NCBI GenBank assembly: GCA_902799905.1
Contig: CADCCB010000045.1
Location: 1-33,202 of the forward strand
Reading direction: 5' to 3'
Source of the DNA: an uncultured Prevotellaceae bacterium
GTDB taxonomy: Bacteria > Bacteroidota > Bacteroidia > Bacteroidales > Bacteroidaceae
DNA: 33,202 bases
Both the position numbers and the translations under genes were made by a program. Each line of letters begins with the position of its first letter. Positions within the stretch are counted from its first letter, which is position 1. A model generated the notes under the pieces. That model saw only the letters and a program-made list of their open reading frames with translations. It ran no database searches and was not told the origin of the DNA. Shown here one piece after another: positions 25,676-33,202 of the stretch.

Positions 25676-26347
25676 TTATTCCTCCAATTTCTTTGCTTGT
25701 GTAACCAACTTGTAGCGGCTCTCATTGATGTCCTGCAATTCAGCGATGACAAGTTTGACAGCACTGTAGGGAGTATCCTTGTCGGCCTTGATATTGATTT
25801 CGAGTTTTGTAGCCGAAACCTCAGTCTTCTCAGCGTCAGACAGGTCGTTGTACCACTCCTTGTAGCCGTTCTTCATGGCTTTCACCCAGAGTTGGAACTC
25901 ACTCAACTTGTCTTCGCGGTTCTGCAGACTGTCGGTGGGGATACCCGTTATCTTTATCAACTTAACCTGATCCTCATGACTCTTCGTCAGGAAGTCGGGC
26001 ATACTCTTCACTGGAATACCAATCTGATTGAAGTTGATAATCTCTTGCTTCTGCTCTGGGGTGAGGCTAGTCTCACGATCCCTGAGCATCTGGTCGAGCG
26101 CCTTCTGCATCGTGACGGTCTTGTCTGTGCTCATCAGCACGCGGCCCTCGGGGTCGATGGTGATGTCGAGCACTGCCGATGAAGACACCTTGGCCTTGGT
26201 CGTAGACCCTGGCGTGATGACCTTCACCACCTCGTTCTTCGTGAAGTTCACTGACAACATGAAGAATGTCAGCAGCAGCACCATCACGTCCGACATAGGC
26301 GTCATGTCGATCCAGACATCGTTTTTCTTAATTTTTATCTTACCCAT
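25676..26347 (-). CDS. exbD: ExbD/TolR-family protein 1
   Basis: This 223-residue protein has WIDMTPMSDVMVLLLTFFML near its N-terminus, giving one membrane helix with the key Asp, and a periplasmic domain of about 180 residues with a TonB-like interaction fold. It begins 31 bases after exbB and ends three bases before the second exbD. The two ExbD copies share the membrane signature but differ widely outside it. Confidence 0.92.
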   Translation of the reverse strand: MGKIKIKKNDVWIDMTPMSDVMVLLLTFFMLSVNFTKNEVVKVITPGSTTKAKVSSSAVLDITIDPEGRVLMSTDKTVTMQKALDQMLRDRETSLTPEQKQEIINFNQIGIPVKSMPDFLTKSHEDQVKLIKITGIPTDSLQNREDKLSEFQLWVKAMKNGYKEWYNDLSDAEKTEVSATKLEINIKADKDTPYSAVKLVIAELQDINESRYKLVTQAKKLEE

Positions 26348-26378
26348 AGTAGTAAATTGATTAAAGGGTTAGACAAAA

Positions 26379-27227
26379 TTAAGCCTCATCTGCGTGTGTA
26401 GCGTTGTAGGTCTGAGCAAGTGAATAACCAATCTCGTCCAATGCAAACGAAATCTTATCGATGCGGTTGGTGAAGAAGTTATAAGATACAACTGCGAGCC
26501 ATGATGTACCGATACCGAATGCGGTGTTGATCAGAGCCTCAGAAATACCGGTTGACAGTTCCACGGAGTCACCGCCACCACCTTGTGCCAGAGCCTGGAA
26601 CGACTTGATCATACCTACCACAGTACCGAGCAGACCAGTCAGAGTACCCAGAGTAACGATGGTAGCAATCAGAGGAAGGTTCATGGTGAGCGTAGGCATC
26701 TCAACGGCGATAGCCTCTTCGTGGGCAGCCTGGATGCGTGCGATCTTCACCTCTTTCTTTACGCCCTGAGCAGCGTCGGCCTCTTTGTAAGCCATGACGG
26801 TAGCGCGAACGACGTTAGCCACAGAACCACCCTGTGCGTTGCAGTGCTGCAGAGCAGCGTCGAAGTTCAGAGCCTTCAGGTCAGCCTTGATCTTAGCGAG
26901 GAAGGTAGCCAGTTTCTCCTTACCGATACACTTGCTGAGAGCCAGCACGCGCTCGATAGCCATGAAGAGCACGGTGAGCAACAGTGTGTGGATCACAGGC
27001 ACGATGACACCACCCTTGTAGATGGTACCCCAGATGTTCAGAGGAGCACCGGCGGGATCACCACCTTCGAAGTTGCTGCCAGAACCGAAGTTGAAGAAGA
27101 AGTTGCAGAATGCGATGATGGCGCAAATGACGATCACCCAGATAGCATCCTTAATACCGATACTGCTTGTACCTTGAGCCTTTGGGGCTTTCTTTGCTGC
27201 AGGAGCAGCTGCTTGTGTAGTTGCCAT
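26379..27227 (-). CDS. exbB: ExbB/TolQ/MotA proton-channel protein
   Basis: This 282-residue protein has an Ala/Lys-rich start, a first hydrophobic helix (about 28-47), a second (about 75-97) and the paired pore helices LPLIATIVTLGTLTGLLGTV (about 185-207) and LINTAFGIGTSWLAVVSYNF (about 235-256), which are the MotA/TolQ/ExbB family core. The extra N-terminal helix is common in Bacteroidota ExbB. It forms the pentameric proton channel that drives TonB. It is the first gene of a six-gene operon. Confidence 0.93.
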   Translation of the reverse strand: MATTQAAAPAAKKAPKAQGTSSIGIKDAIWVIVICAIIAFCNFFFNFGSGSNFEGGDPAGAPLNIWGTIYKGGVIVPVIHTLLLTVLFMAIERVLALSKCIGKEKLATFLAKIKADLKALNFDAALQHCNAQGGSVANVVRATVMAYKEADAAQGVKKEVKIARIQAAHEEAIAVEMPTLTMNLPLIATIVTLGTLTGLLGTVVGMIKSFQALAQGGGGDSVELSTGISEALINTAFGIGTSWLAVVSYNFFTNRIDKISFALDEIGYSLAQTYNATHADEA

Positions 27228-27346
27228 AATTGTTTTGTTTTTTGAGTTTTAAGTTATTAAAAATTTAAGTTACATTTGTTCTTTCTACATAGCATCGTAA
27301 GGCGACGAAACGCCACTGAACGAGTTCAATGGGCATTTTGACCTCG

Positions 27347-27354
27347 CAAAGATA
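27347..27354 (-). promoter_or_regulatory. Promoter -7 element (TATCTTTG) of the exbB operon
   Basis: TATCTTTG on the minus strand, with TTG about 18 bases upstream at 27373-27375, gives the only good promoter before exbB. It leaves a leader of about 110 bases, longer than for other genes here, with a small GGCG/CGCC hairpin near 27301-27314. Confidence 0.6.
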
Positions 27355-27434
27355 GTAAATAAATGCGGACTTCAATAGAGATTAACGACTTTTAACGTGC
27401 TTTTTTCGTTTTTCCCTTCTTTTGCCGTCGATTT

Positions 27435-28631
27435 TTATTTTAATTTACTGAGGGCCTCGCCTATGCGACGCATGGCCTCGCGGATGTTCTCATCGCTGGT
27501 GGCATAACTCATGCGGAAGCAGTCAGGGTCGCCGAAGGCGTCGCCTCCTACAGTTGCCACATGTCCCACTTCGAGCAGGTACATAGCCAGGTCGGTGCTG
27601 TCGGCAATGGTCTTGCCGTCTGCCGTCTTCTTGCCGTAGAAACTGCTGCACTTGGGGAAGAGATAGAAGGCTCCTTCAGGTACATTGACCTCCAGGCCGG
27701 GTATCTGCTTGGCCAGTTCGACAATCAGGTTGCGCCGACGCTCGAAGGCCTGACGCATCTCCTCGACGCACTCCTGGCTCTGGGTGTAGGCAAACTCAGC
27801 GGCTTTCTGACTGACAGAGCAGGGACCGCTGGTGTACTGGCCCTGCAGTTTGTTGCAGCCTTTGACGATCCATTCGGGAGCGGCGATATAGCCTATGCGC
27901 CAGCCCGTCATGGCGTATGCCTTGCTGACGCCGTTGACGATGATGGTACGCTCCTTCATGCCAGGGAACTGGGCGATAGACTCATGGTGACCCACGTAGT
28001 TGATGTGCTCGTAGATCTCGTCGGCCAGCACGTAGAGGTCATCATGCTTTAATATAATGTTCGCGAGCGCGCATAGTTCCTCTTTATTATAGACGGAACC
28101 TGTCGGGTTGCTGGGCGAGCAGAGGATGATCAGGCGTGTCTTGGGGGTGATGGCGGCCTCCAGTTGCTCGGGTGTCATCTTGAAGTTCTGCTCGAAGGTG
28201 GCCTCAACGTACACGGGGGTGCCGCCAGCCAGCAATGCCATCTGAGGGTAACTGACCCAGTAGGGGGCGGGGATGATGACTTCCTCGCCAGGGTTCACCA
28301 GCGCCATCACGGTGTTGCAGACGCTCTGCTTGGCACCATTGCTCACCAGTATCTCGCTGGGCTGATAGTGCAGGTGGTTCTCACGTTCCAGTTTGCGTGC
28401 GATGGCCTGGCGCAGTTCGGGGTAGCCGGGCACTGGCGAATAGCGGGAGTAGTTCTCGTCGATGGCCAGTTTGGCTGCATTCTTGATATGCTCTGGGGTG
28501 TTGAAGTCGGGTTCTCCGACGCTCATGTTAATCACGTCAATGCCCTGAGCCTTCATCTCAGAACTTTTTTGCGACATAGCCAGGGTGGCTGAGGGTGCCA
28601 GTCGCTGCAAACGGTTAGATAATTGTCCCAT
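27435..28631 (-). CDS. Class I PLP-dependent aminotransferase, aspartate-type
   Basis: This 398-residue protein is of normal length for fold-type I aminotransferases of the aspartate subgroup. The PLP lysine is Lys237 in SKAYAMTGWRIGY; NPTG is at 175-178, DEIYE near 204-208, and the arginine for the substrate carboxylate is probably in FRMSYATS near the end. It most likely transfers the amino group between aspartate and 2-oxoglutarate, but this subgroup also includes other specificities. It is cytoplasmic. The gene has its own -7 box and lies 98 bases after ribBA. Confidence 0.9.
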   Translation of the reverse strand: MGQLSNRLQRLAPSATLAMSQKSSEMKAQGIDVINMSVGEPDFNTPEHIKNAAKLAIDENYSRYSPVPGYPELRQAIARKLERENHLHYQPSEILVSNGAKQSVCNTVMALVNPGEEVIIPAPYWVSYPQMALLAGGTPVYVEATFEQNFKMTPEQLEAAITPKTRLIILCSPSNPTGSVYNKEELCALANIILKHDDLYVLADEIYEHINYVGHHESIAQFPGMKERTIIVNGVSKAYAMTGWRIGYIAAPEWIVKGCNKLQGQYTSGPCSVSQKAAEFAYTQSQECVEEMRQAFERRRNLIVELAKQIPGLEVNVPEGAFYLFPKCSSFYGKKTADGKTIADSTDLAMYLLEVGHVATVGGDAFGDPDCFRMSYATSDENIREAMRRIGEALSKLK

Positions 28632-28660
28632 ATAACGTACGTTTTGTTAGTTTCAACGTG

Positions 28661-28668
28661 CAAAAGTA
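28661..28668 (-). promoter_or_regulatory. Probable -7 element (TACTTTTG) of the aminotransferase gene
   Basis: On the minus strand TACTTTTG lies about 30 bases before the start codon at 28631. No good TTTG is seen at the usual -33 distance, so it is a -7-only call. Confidence 0.45.
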
Positions 28669-28729
28669 CTCAAATATTTTATGAATACGAAAGAAAAGCG
28701 TTACTTTTTTACTTTTTAACCTTTGCTTT

Positions 28730-29941
28730 CTACTCCAGGTGCAGGGTGTGACCCATGCGCTGCTGCTTGGTTTTCAGATAGCGCAGGTTGTACTCGTTGG
28801 GGGTGACCTCGATGGGCACGTTCTCCACAATCTCCAGACCATAGGCCTCCAGACCCACGCGCTTCACGGGGTTGTTGGTCATCAGGCGCATCTTGTGTAC
28901 ACCCAGGTGGCGCAGCATCTGGGCTCCGCAGCCATAGTCGCGCTCGTCGGCCTTGAAGCCCAGGCAGAGGTTGGCATCGACGGTGTCGTAGCCCTCCTCC
29001 TGCAACTTGTAGGCAGCCAACTTGTTCATGAGGCCGATGCCTCTTCCTTCCTGCTGCATATAGACGATGACGCCCCGTCCCTCCTGTTCTATTTTCTGCA
29101 TGGCGCGATGCAGTTGTTCTCCACAGTCGCAGCGCCTGCTTCCCAGTATGTCGCCTGTCATGCATGACGAGTGTACACGTACCAGGATGGCCTCGTCCTC
29201 CTTCCACTCGCCCTTGATGAGGGCGAAATGCTCCTGACCGTTGCTCTTCTGACGGAAGGGGATGATGCGGAAATGACCGTATTCCGTGGGCATGTCCACT
29301 TCCTCGCCCACCTCGATGAGCGACTCCTGCTGCAGACGGTAGGCGATGAGGTCCTTGATGGTGATGATCTTCAGGTTGTGTTGACGGGCGAACACCTGCA
29401 GTTGTGGCATACGGGCCATGGTGCCGTCGTCGTTCATGATCTCCATCAAGGCACCGGCAGGGTAGAGGCCTGCCAACTTACACAGGTCGATGGCGGCCTC
29501 GGTATGACCGCTACGGCGCAGCACGCCGTTGTCCTGTGCGTAGAGGGGGTTGACGTGTCCAGGACGGCCGAAGGTTTTTGGCGTTGATGTGGGGTCGGCC
29601 AGGGCGCGGATGGTGGCCGCACGGTCGTGGGCCGAGACGCCTGTGGTGCAGCCCTCTATCTTGTCCACGGTGACGGTGAAGGGGGTGCCCAGGAGCGAGG
29701 TGTTGTCCTGCACCTGGTGGGGCAGGTCCAACTCGATGCTGCGGCTGATGGTGACAGGTGCGCAGAGCAGTCCGCGGGCATGCTTCAGCATGAAGTTCAC
29801 CATCTCAGGGGTGATCTTCTCGGCGGCACATATCAGGTCGCCCTCGTTCTCGCGGTCCTCATCGTCGACGACGATGACAAACTTGCCATCGCGGAAATCA
29901 TCGACGGCCTCGGTTATGGTGTTCAGTTTGAATTCGCTCAT
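28730..29941 (-). CDS. ribBA: RibBA: DHBP synthase / GTP cyclohydrolase II
   Basis: This 403-residue bifunctional enzyme makes the two precursors of riboflavin. The N-terminal half (about 1-200) is 3,4-dihydroxy-2-butanone 4-phosphate synthase, with [11 protein letters not shown] and GHTEAAIDL. The C-terminal half is GTP cyclohydrolase II, with the zinc ligands in [18 protein letters not shown], the EGRGIGL motif and a TNNPVKR motif. Length and domain order are standard. Its ATG overlaps the stop of the LptF/G-type gene by four bases, so both are on one transcript from the START-like gene onward. Confidence 0.95.
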   Translation of the reverse strand: MSEFKLNTITEAVDDFRDGKFVIVVDDEDRENEGDLICAAEKITPEMVNFMLKHARGLLCAPVTISRSIELDLPHQVQDNTSLLGTPFTVTVDKIEGCTTGVSAHDRAATIRALADPTSTPKTFGRPGHVNPLYAQDNGVLRRSGHTEAAIDLCKLAGLYPAGALMEIMNDDGTMARMPQLQVFARQHNLKIITIKDLIAYRLQQESLIEVGEEVDMPTEYGHFRIIPFRQKSNGQEHFALIKGEWKEDEAILVRVHSSCMTGDILGSRRCDCGEQLHRAMQKIEQEGRGVIVYMQQEGRGIGLMNKLAAYKLQEEGYDTVDANLCLGFKADERDYGCGAQMLRHLGVHKMRLMTNNPVKRVGLEAYGLEIVENVPIEVTPNEYNLRYLKTKQQRMGHTLHLE

Positions 29942-31845
29942 TTCTTGTCTTTGAAGGTGGATATTTGTTCTATGATTTTATTGCTTGCTGAGTTGATGTC
30001 GCGCAGGTCTCTGTAGAGACGGAATCTGAATCGCAACATGCGGAAATAGAAGAAGACGCCCAGCGGCAGGATGAGTCCTGCGGCAATGTTCATCCACTTG
30101 CGGCGGAAGGGCCTGGTGTGGGCGTGAGTGGCCAGGATGGGGTAGTGGTTCAGTTCGTATAGTATGACCTTATCGCGTGTGTACGACAGGTCTTCGATGG
30201 CTGTCTCCAGCATGAGGTTGATGCGCTCGATGTCGTGGTCGTCGCCAGGACGGAAGAACACCTTGACGGGGTTGGGCCAGTGCAGCAGTTTGTGATCCTC
30301 TGAGTACTTGGTGATCTCACCGTTGATCTGCGCCAGTGCCTCAGCGTCCTGCTGGTACTTCGGGTCTTCGATGATCACCTCCTTGCGGGTGATGTTCCTC
30401 TTCTGGCGCAGACCCAGCATCCGCATCATCAGCAGGCGGTAGGCGTCGATGTTGAATACCGTCGAGTCGTTGTTGGCCTTGTAGGTGAAGAAGATGGCCA
30501 GCGGTGTCAGCACCATTGTCGAGATGCTCGTGCCGAACCATACCGTCCAGTTGTCGTCGCGTGCCATGCGCATGCCTGAGTTCTCGAAGATGTAGTAGAC
30601 GATGAACACGATGACCGAGATGATGACGGGCACGCCGAGACCGCCCTTGCGGATGATGGCTCCCAGGGGCGCTCCTATGAAGAAGAAGATGATGCACGAG
30701 AGGGCCAGCGTGAACTTGTTGACCACCTCGATCTGGTGGAAGCGCGTCTGGCGATGCAGGTAGAACACGTAGTCCGACTTCATCGCCAGGTCGTTCATCA
30801 CGGCCTGCGCGTTGCGGGCAGCGGTAGTGATCACCTCTCTCTGCCTCGACTCGTCCAGGTGGGCATAGAGCGTGTCGAAGTTGGGTATCTCTTCTGGGGT
30901 GAGGGTCTCCAGTTTGGCCGAGTCGGCCTCGGTCAGCATTGGCGTACGCAGGGTGTACATCTGTGCCTCCTTGTAGTATTGTATGCCCACCGAGTCGTTA
31001 TAGTGCTTGATGGAGTCCAGGTCCTGCAGAATCTTCTTCGTGCTCTTCGCCTTGGCGTTGCTGTTCAGTCCGTCGGCATCGGCCAGGTTGAAGCCGCTGT
31101 CGAAGTCTATCAGTATCTGTTTGTGTCCGAAGGTCTCGCGCCGGTAGGGCACCTCTGCCGTTCCGCCGATGTCCTGCGAGCGCATGTTCTCAAACCACTC
31201 GCCGCTCCACAGCGTCAGCAGCAGGTGCTTCTTCTCTGCCGTCGACTGCAGCATGCCCGAGTCGGCCAGGATGATGGCCTGGTCTTCGTACGAGCCCGAC
31301 TGGCGGTAGATCATGATGTTGTAGAGTTTGCCCGTCTGCATGTCTTTCTTCTGCACATACAGGTTGGTGTTGGGCAGACCGTCGTAGAAGATGCCCTCAG
31401 GTATCTCCAGTTCAGGGCTCTTCTGCTTCATGGATATCAGCAGTTGGGCAAACTGCTTGTTGGCCTTCGGTCCGATGACGTCCTGGAAGTAGTAGGAGAT
31501 GCCTGCCACGATGATGACGATGACGATGAGCGACCGCATCGACTGCATCAGCGAAATGCCGGCCGCCTTGATGGCAGTCAGTTCGCTGCTCTCGCCCAGG
31601 TTACCGTAGGCGATGAGCGACGACAGCAGGATGGCCAGGGGGAATGCCTGCGGCATCAGCATCAGACCCATGTACCAGAAGAACTGTGCCAGGATGTCCA
31701 GCGACAGGCCCTTGCCTATCAGGTCGTCCACGTAGCGCCACAGGAACTGCATCATCAGCACAAACTGGCAGATGAAGAATGTTCCCACAAACAGCAGTCC
31801 GAACTGTTTGGCAATGAAGATGTCTAATTTCTTTATTCTAAGCAT
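29938..31845 (-). CDS. LptF/LptG (YjgP/YjgQ)-family permease
   Basis: From the start at 31845 ([15 protein letters not shown]) the product has about 635 residues. It has the LptF/G layout: helices at the start ([18 protein letters not shown], then [22 protein letters not shown]), a periplasmic domain in the middle, and the late pair near residues 365-430 ([26 protein letters not shown]). The C-terminal extension beyond the usual length ends in a further hydrophobic segment. LptF/G pull lipopolysaccharide from the inner membrane with LptB. An in-frame start at 31932 would overlap the START-like gene and is rejected. The choice between F and G is open. Confidence 0.87.
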   Translation of the reverse strand: MLRIKKLDIFIAKQFGLLFVGTFFICQFVLMMQFLWRYVDDLIGKGLSLDILAQFFWYMGLMLMPQAFPLAILLSSLIAYGNLGESSELTAIKAAGISLMQSMRSLIVIVIIVAGISYYFQDVIGPKANKQFAQLLISMKQKSPELEIPEGIFYDGLPNTNLYVQKKDMQTGKLYNIMIYRQSGSYEDQAIILADSGMLQSTAEKKHLLLTLWSGEWFENMRSQDIGGTAEVPYRRETFGHKQILIDFDSGFNLADADGLNSNAKAKSTKKILQDLDSIKHYNDSVGIQYYKEAQMYTLRTPMLTEADSAKLETLTPEEIPNFDTLYAHLDESRQREVITTAARNAQAVMNDLAMKSDYVFYLHRQTRFHQIEVVNKFTLALSCIIFFFIGAPLGAIIRKGGLGVPVIISVIVFIVYYIFENSGMRMARDDNWTVWFGTSISTMVLTPLAIFFTYKANNDSTVFNIDAYRLLMMRMLGLRQKRNITRKEVIIEDPKYQQDAEALAQINGEITKYSEDHKLLHWPNPVKVFFRPGDDHDIERINLMLETAIEDLSYTRDKVILYELNHYPILATHAHTRPFRRKWMNIAAGLILPLGVFFYFRMLRFRFRLYRDLRDINSASNKIIEQISTFKDKK

Positions 31846-31849
31846 GATG

Positions 31850-32248
31850 TTAGAACCCGCTGGACTGATGCAGGCGGTCCAGGTTGCCGTCCCACAACTC
31901 ATGCAGGTCGTCCAGGTCTTCGGCCATGGCATAGTCCACCACGCAGAGACAGAGTTCCTCCGTCAGTTCACTTTTGCCGATACGCATTTCCCAGTAGGCC
32001 TCCGGCTCCTCCTCGTCAGTCCATTGCAGGCGAAGGTGACTGTTCTTCTCACGTTCCACGATGCGGGCATGCATGGTGTGATGTTCGCCCCACGGTTCGC
32101 CCCAAGTGAGGTGGAGGACGTTGTCTTCCTCAACCACCCTGTCGGCCAGCCACCGCTCCAGGCCGTGGTCGGTACTGATAAGTTGCCAAAGCAGGTCTGG
32201 CTTTCGTGCTGTCAGTGGATATTCCAGGTTTAATCTTTGTTTCCGCAT
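31850..32248 (-). CDS. START-like (SRPBCC-fold) protein
   Basis: This 132-residue protein resembles the START-like/AHSA1-type proteins of Bacteroidota: it begins MRKQRLNLEYPL, followed by LLWQLISTDHGLERWLADRV and EEEPEAYWEMRIG. The fold makes a hydrophobic pocket; its ligand and role are unknown. It is the first gene of an operon with the LptF/G-type permease (four bases downstream) and ribBA. Confidence 0.82.
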   Translation of the reverse strand: MRKQRLNLEYPLTARKPDLLWQLISTDHGLERWLADRVVEEDNVLHLTWGEPWGEHHTMHARIVEREKNSHLRLQWTDEEEPEAYWEMRIGKSELTEELCLCVVDYAMAEDLDDLHELWDGNLDRLHQSSGF

Positions 32249-32299
32249 ATCATTCTCAGATAGTGTCCCTCGCAGGGGTGTTAATAGCCTTTTCGGCTA

Positions 32300-32330
32300 C
32301 AAAGGTACGAAGAAGTGAGAACAAAACAAA
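32300..32330 (-). promoter_or_regulatory. Promoter of the START-like/LptF-G/ribBA operon
   Basis: On the minus strand TTTG (CAAA at 32327-32330), a 19-base spacer and TACCTTTG at 32300-32307 make a good promoter, with the start codon about 50 bases downstream at 32248. A second TACCTTTG on the same strand at 32389-32396 sits in a repeated 14-base context (CAAAGGTACGAAGA at both places) and may be an alternative promoter. Confidence 0.65.
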
Positions 32331-32529
32331 ACAAAAACACCATTTTTTGTTTTTTTTGTCGAACGCAAGTACCTTCGAGGTTCTCTCAAAGGTACGAAGA
32401 ATTAATAATCGACAATAGATAAATGATGATTATTTGCTGCCACCTTTGTTTTTTTTAACTATACGTGCAGGCAATGCAGGGAAAGAATGGAGCAGATTCA
32501 TAAAAAATGTTAAGCCGCATAAAATTTTT

Positions 32530-32556
32530 AATTCACAATTCACAATTCACAATTTA
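32530..32556. repeat. Short AATTCAC tandem repeat
   Basis: Three direct copies of the heptamer AATTCAC followed by a partial AATTT lie just before the tRNA promoter. The unit resembles the AATTGTY heptamer at 21496-21577, suggesting the same kind of slippage repeat in this genome. Confidence 0.7.
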
Positions 32557-32562
32557 AAGCAG

Positions 32563-32570
32563 TACCTTTG
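32563..32570 (+). promoter_or_regulatory. Promoter -7 element (TACCTTTG) of the tRNA gene
   Basis: TACCTTTG lies 19 bases before the first base of the tRNA. It matches the -7 form, and the tRNA is the only gene it can serve. No strong -33 element is seen in the repeat tract upstream. Confidence 0.65.
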
Positions 32571-32589
32571 CACCCGCTTACGAGCAGAT

Positions 32590-32663
32590 GGCGGGATAGC
32601 TCAGCTGGTTAGAGCGCATGATTCATAATCATGAGGTCGCCGGTTCAATCCCGGCTCCCGCTA
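32590..32663 (+). tRNA. tRNA with CAU anticodon (Met, or Ile2)
   Basis: A complete 74-base cloverleaf can be drawn: acceptor GGCGGGA with TCCCGCT, D stem GCTC/GAGC, anticodon stem CATGA/TCATG with loop TTCATAA, T stem GCCGG/CCGGC with loop TTCAATC, and discriminator A. CCA is not encoded. The first acceptor pair is G-T. The anticodon CAU fits elongator Met; an Ile tRNA with a lysidine-modified CAU cannot be excluded from sequence alone. It is not an initiator-type tRNA, which would have a mismatched first pair and three G-C pairs above the anticodon loop. Confidence 0.95.
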
Positions 32664-32674
32664 CTCTGAAAATC

Positions 32675-32704
32675 AACGAGTTATAGAGATGTAACTCGTT
32701 TTTC
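32675..32704 (+). terminator. Terminator after the tRNA
   Basis: AACGAGTTA at 32675-32683 and TAACTCGTT at 32692-32700 form a nine-pair stem with an eight-base loop, followed by further T. It starts 12 bases after the tRNA. Confidence 0.85.
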
Positions 32705-33202
32705 TTTTGCCTATGGTGAAATTCGCGTACATATTATTATATAATCCGAAGGGCGTAACGTAAACTATTGAAAAGGATTTCTTCGTGTTCGTTACTTTTC
32801 TAAATGTCCGCAGATGCTCTTCTACATGGTTGGCATAGGCCCTTCAGTATCTCCAGTATAACATTGTCTTCACTCTTCAGGCCGTGTTCATAGAGAAGCC
32901 CTGCCACAAAAGGCGTATGCCTGATGCAGCAGGGGAGGCGTGGCTAACCTGTGAGACTTGTATCTACTTATATTATTGTCACATAACGAAGTTGGGGGGG
33001 GGTAATTTTACCCCTTTAGGCGCCATGTTAAGTAAACGGTTCATTGTCTTCATGTCAAGGTAGTATGTAATTTGCATACAAAAGTAGTAGAAAAAAGGCA
33101 AACCGCCAAATCTTTTCCCCACTTTTTGCCAACCAAGGCGCATCGGCGAATCGGCGCATCGGCGAATCATTTGGATTTGCAATTAGTAGAAGCATGGCAT
33201 AA
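32705..33202. other. Intergenic end of window, no convincing gene
   Basis: About 500 bases with no gene I can support. Three items are visible: a possible coding remnant on the minus strand (about 32805-32945, with FVAGLLYEHGLKSEDNVILE read in one frame and no start), a palindrome GGGGTAATTTTACCCC at 32999-33014 that follows a run of G, and a two-copy 16-base repeat at 33137-33168. A minus-strand frame at 32979-33182 covers these repeats and is unlikely to be a real protein. Confidence 0.5.
33137..33168. repeat. Two-copy 16-base direct repeat
   Basis: GGCGCATCGGCGAATC occurs twice in direct succession at 33137-33152 and 33153-33168. The unit itself contains a half-repeat (GGCGCATC then GGCGAATC), so it can be seen as four octamers. 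Confidence 0.85.

Noticed and set aside
30736-31827. Plus-strand open frame (363 codons) across the LptF/G-type gene
   Set aside because: Shadow frame with biased Val/His/Gln content and no motif.
32590-32663. tRNA as an integration site for an element in the following 500 bases
   Set aside because: No integrase and no repeat of the tRNA 3' end is seen downstream within the window; the terminator after the tRNA is intact.
32979-33182. Minus-strand 67-codon frame near the window end
   Set aside because: It spans a G-run palindrome and an octamer repeat, has no promoter and no family, and is more simply explained as repeat-containing intergenic DNA.

Overview
The window looks like a chromosome segment of a Prevotella-type member of the Bacteroidota. 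The evidence is the recurring promoter form (TTTG or TTG, about 19-21 bases, then TAnnTTTG such as TATCTTTG or TACCTTTG), a PorT-family protein of the Bacteroidota type IX secretion lineage, an ExbB/ExbD/ExbD/TonB/PstS-like/TPR operon, and heptamer AATTGTY repeats. The species cannot be fixed from sequence alone.

Region 1 (1-7.7 kb, AT-richer than the rest) is a defence or accessory block. It holds a GIY-YIG protein, a 1303-residue fused nuclease/adenine methylase/double-specificity restriction enzyme, an unrecognised companion gene, a decayed DUF1016 gene, and an oppositely oriented DUF4143-type AAA ATPase with an operator-like inverted repeat upstream.

Region 2 (7.7-11.4 kb) has an intergenic stretch of about 780 bases. 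Inside it lies a dyad of about 404 bases with eight TGACAC-type motifs in mirror register. It precedes an orphan VirE_N/VapE primase-helicase-like gene. A small secreted carboxypeptidase-regulatory-domain protein and a 119-base nested-stem element (structured RNA or MITE) follow.

Region 3 (11.4-17.7 kb) is a compact five-gene, same-strand cluster closed by strong terminators. It encodes an Hsp70/actin-fold ATPase, a large HerA/DUF87-type ATPase with an unusual N-terminal half, a single-pass membrane protein, an HExxH metallopeptidase-like protein and a small protein. I do not recognise it as a named system, and it is the best candidate here for something undescribed.

Region 4 (17.7-33.2 kb) is ordinary core genome, mostly on the minus strand. 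It holds DUF2207, LemA and PorT-like genes; a 56-residue 2[4Fe-4S] ferredoxin on the plus strand; the ExbB-ExbD-ExbD-TonB-PstS-like-TPR operon; a class I aminotransferase; RibBA; an LptF/LptG-family permease; a START-like protein; and a tRNA with a CAU anticodon followed by a terminator. The last 500 bases hold no convincing gene.

All functions are read from motifs and family memory; no database search was run.
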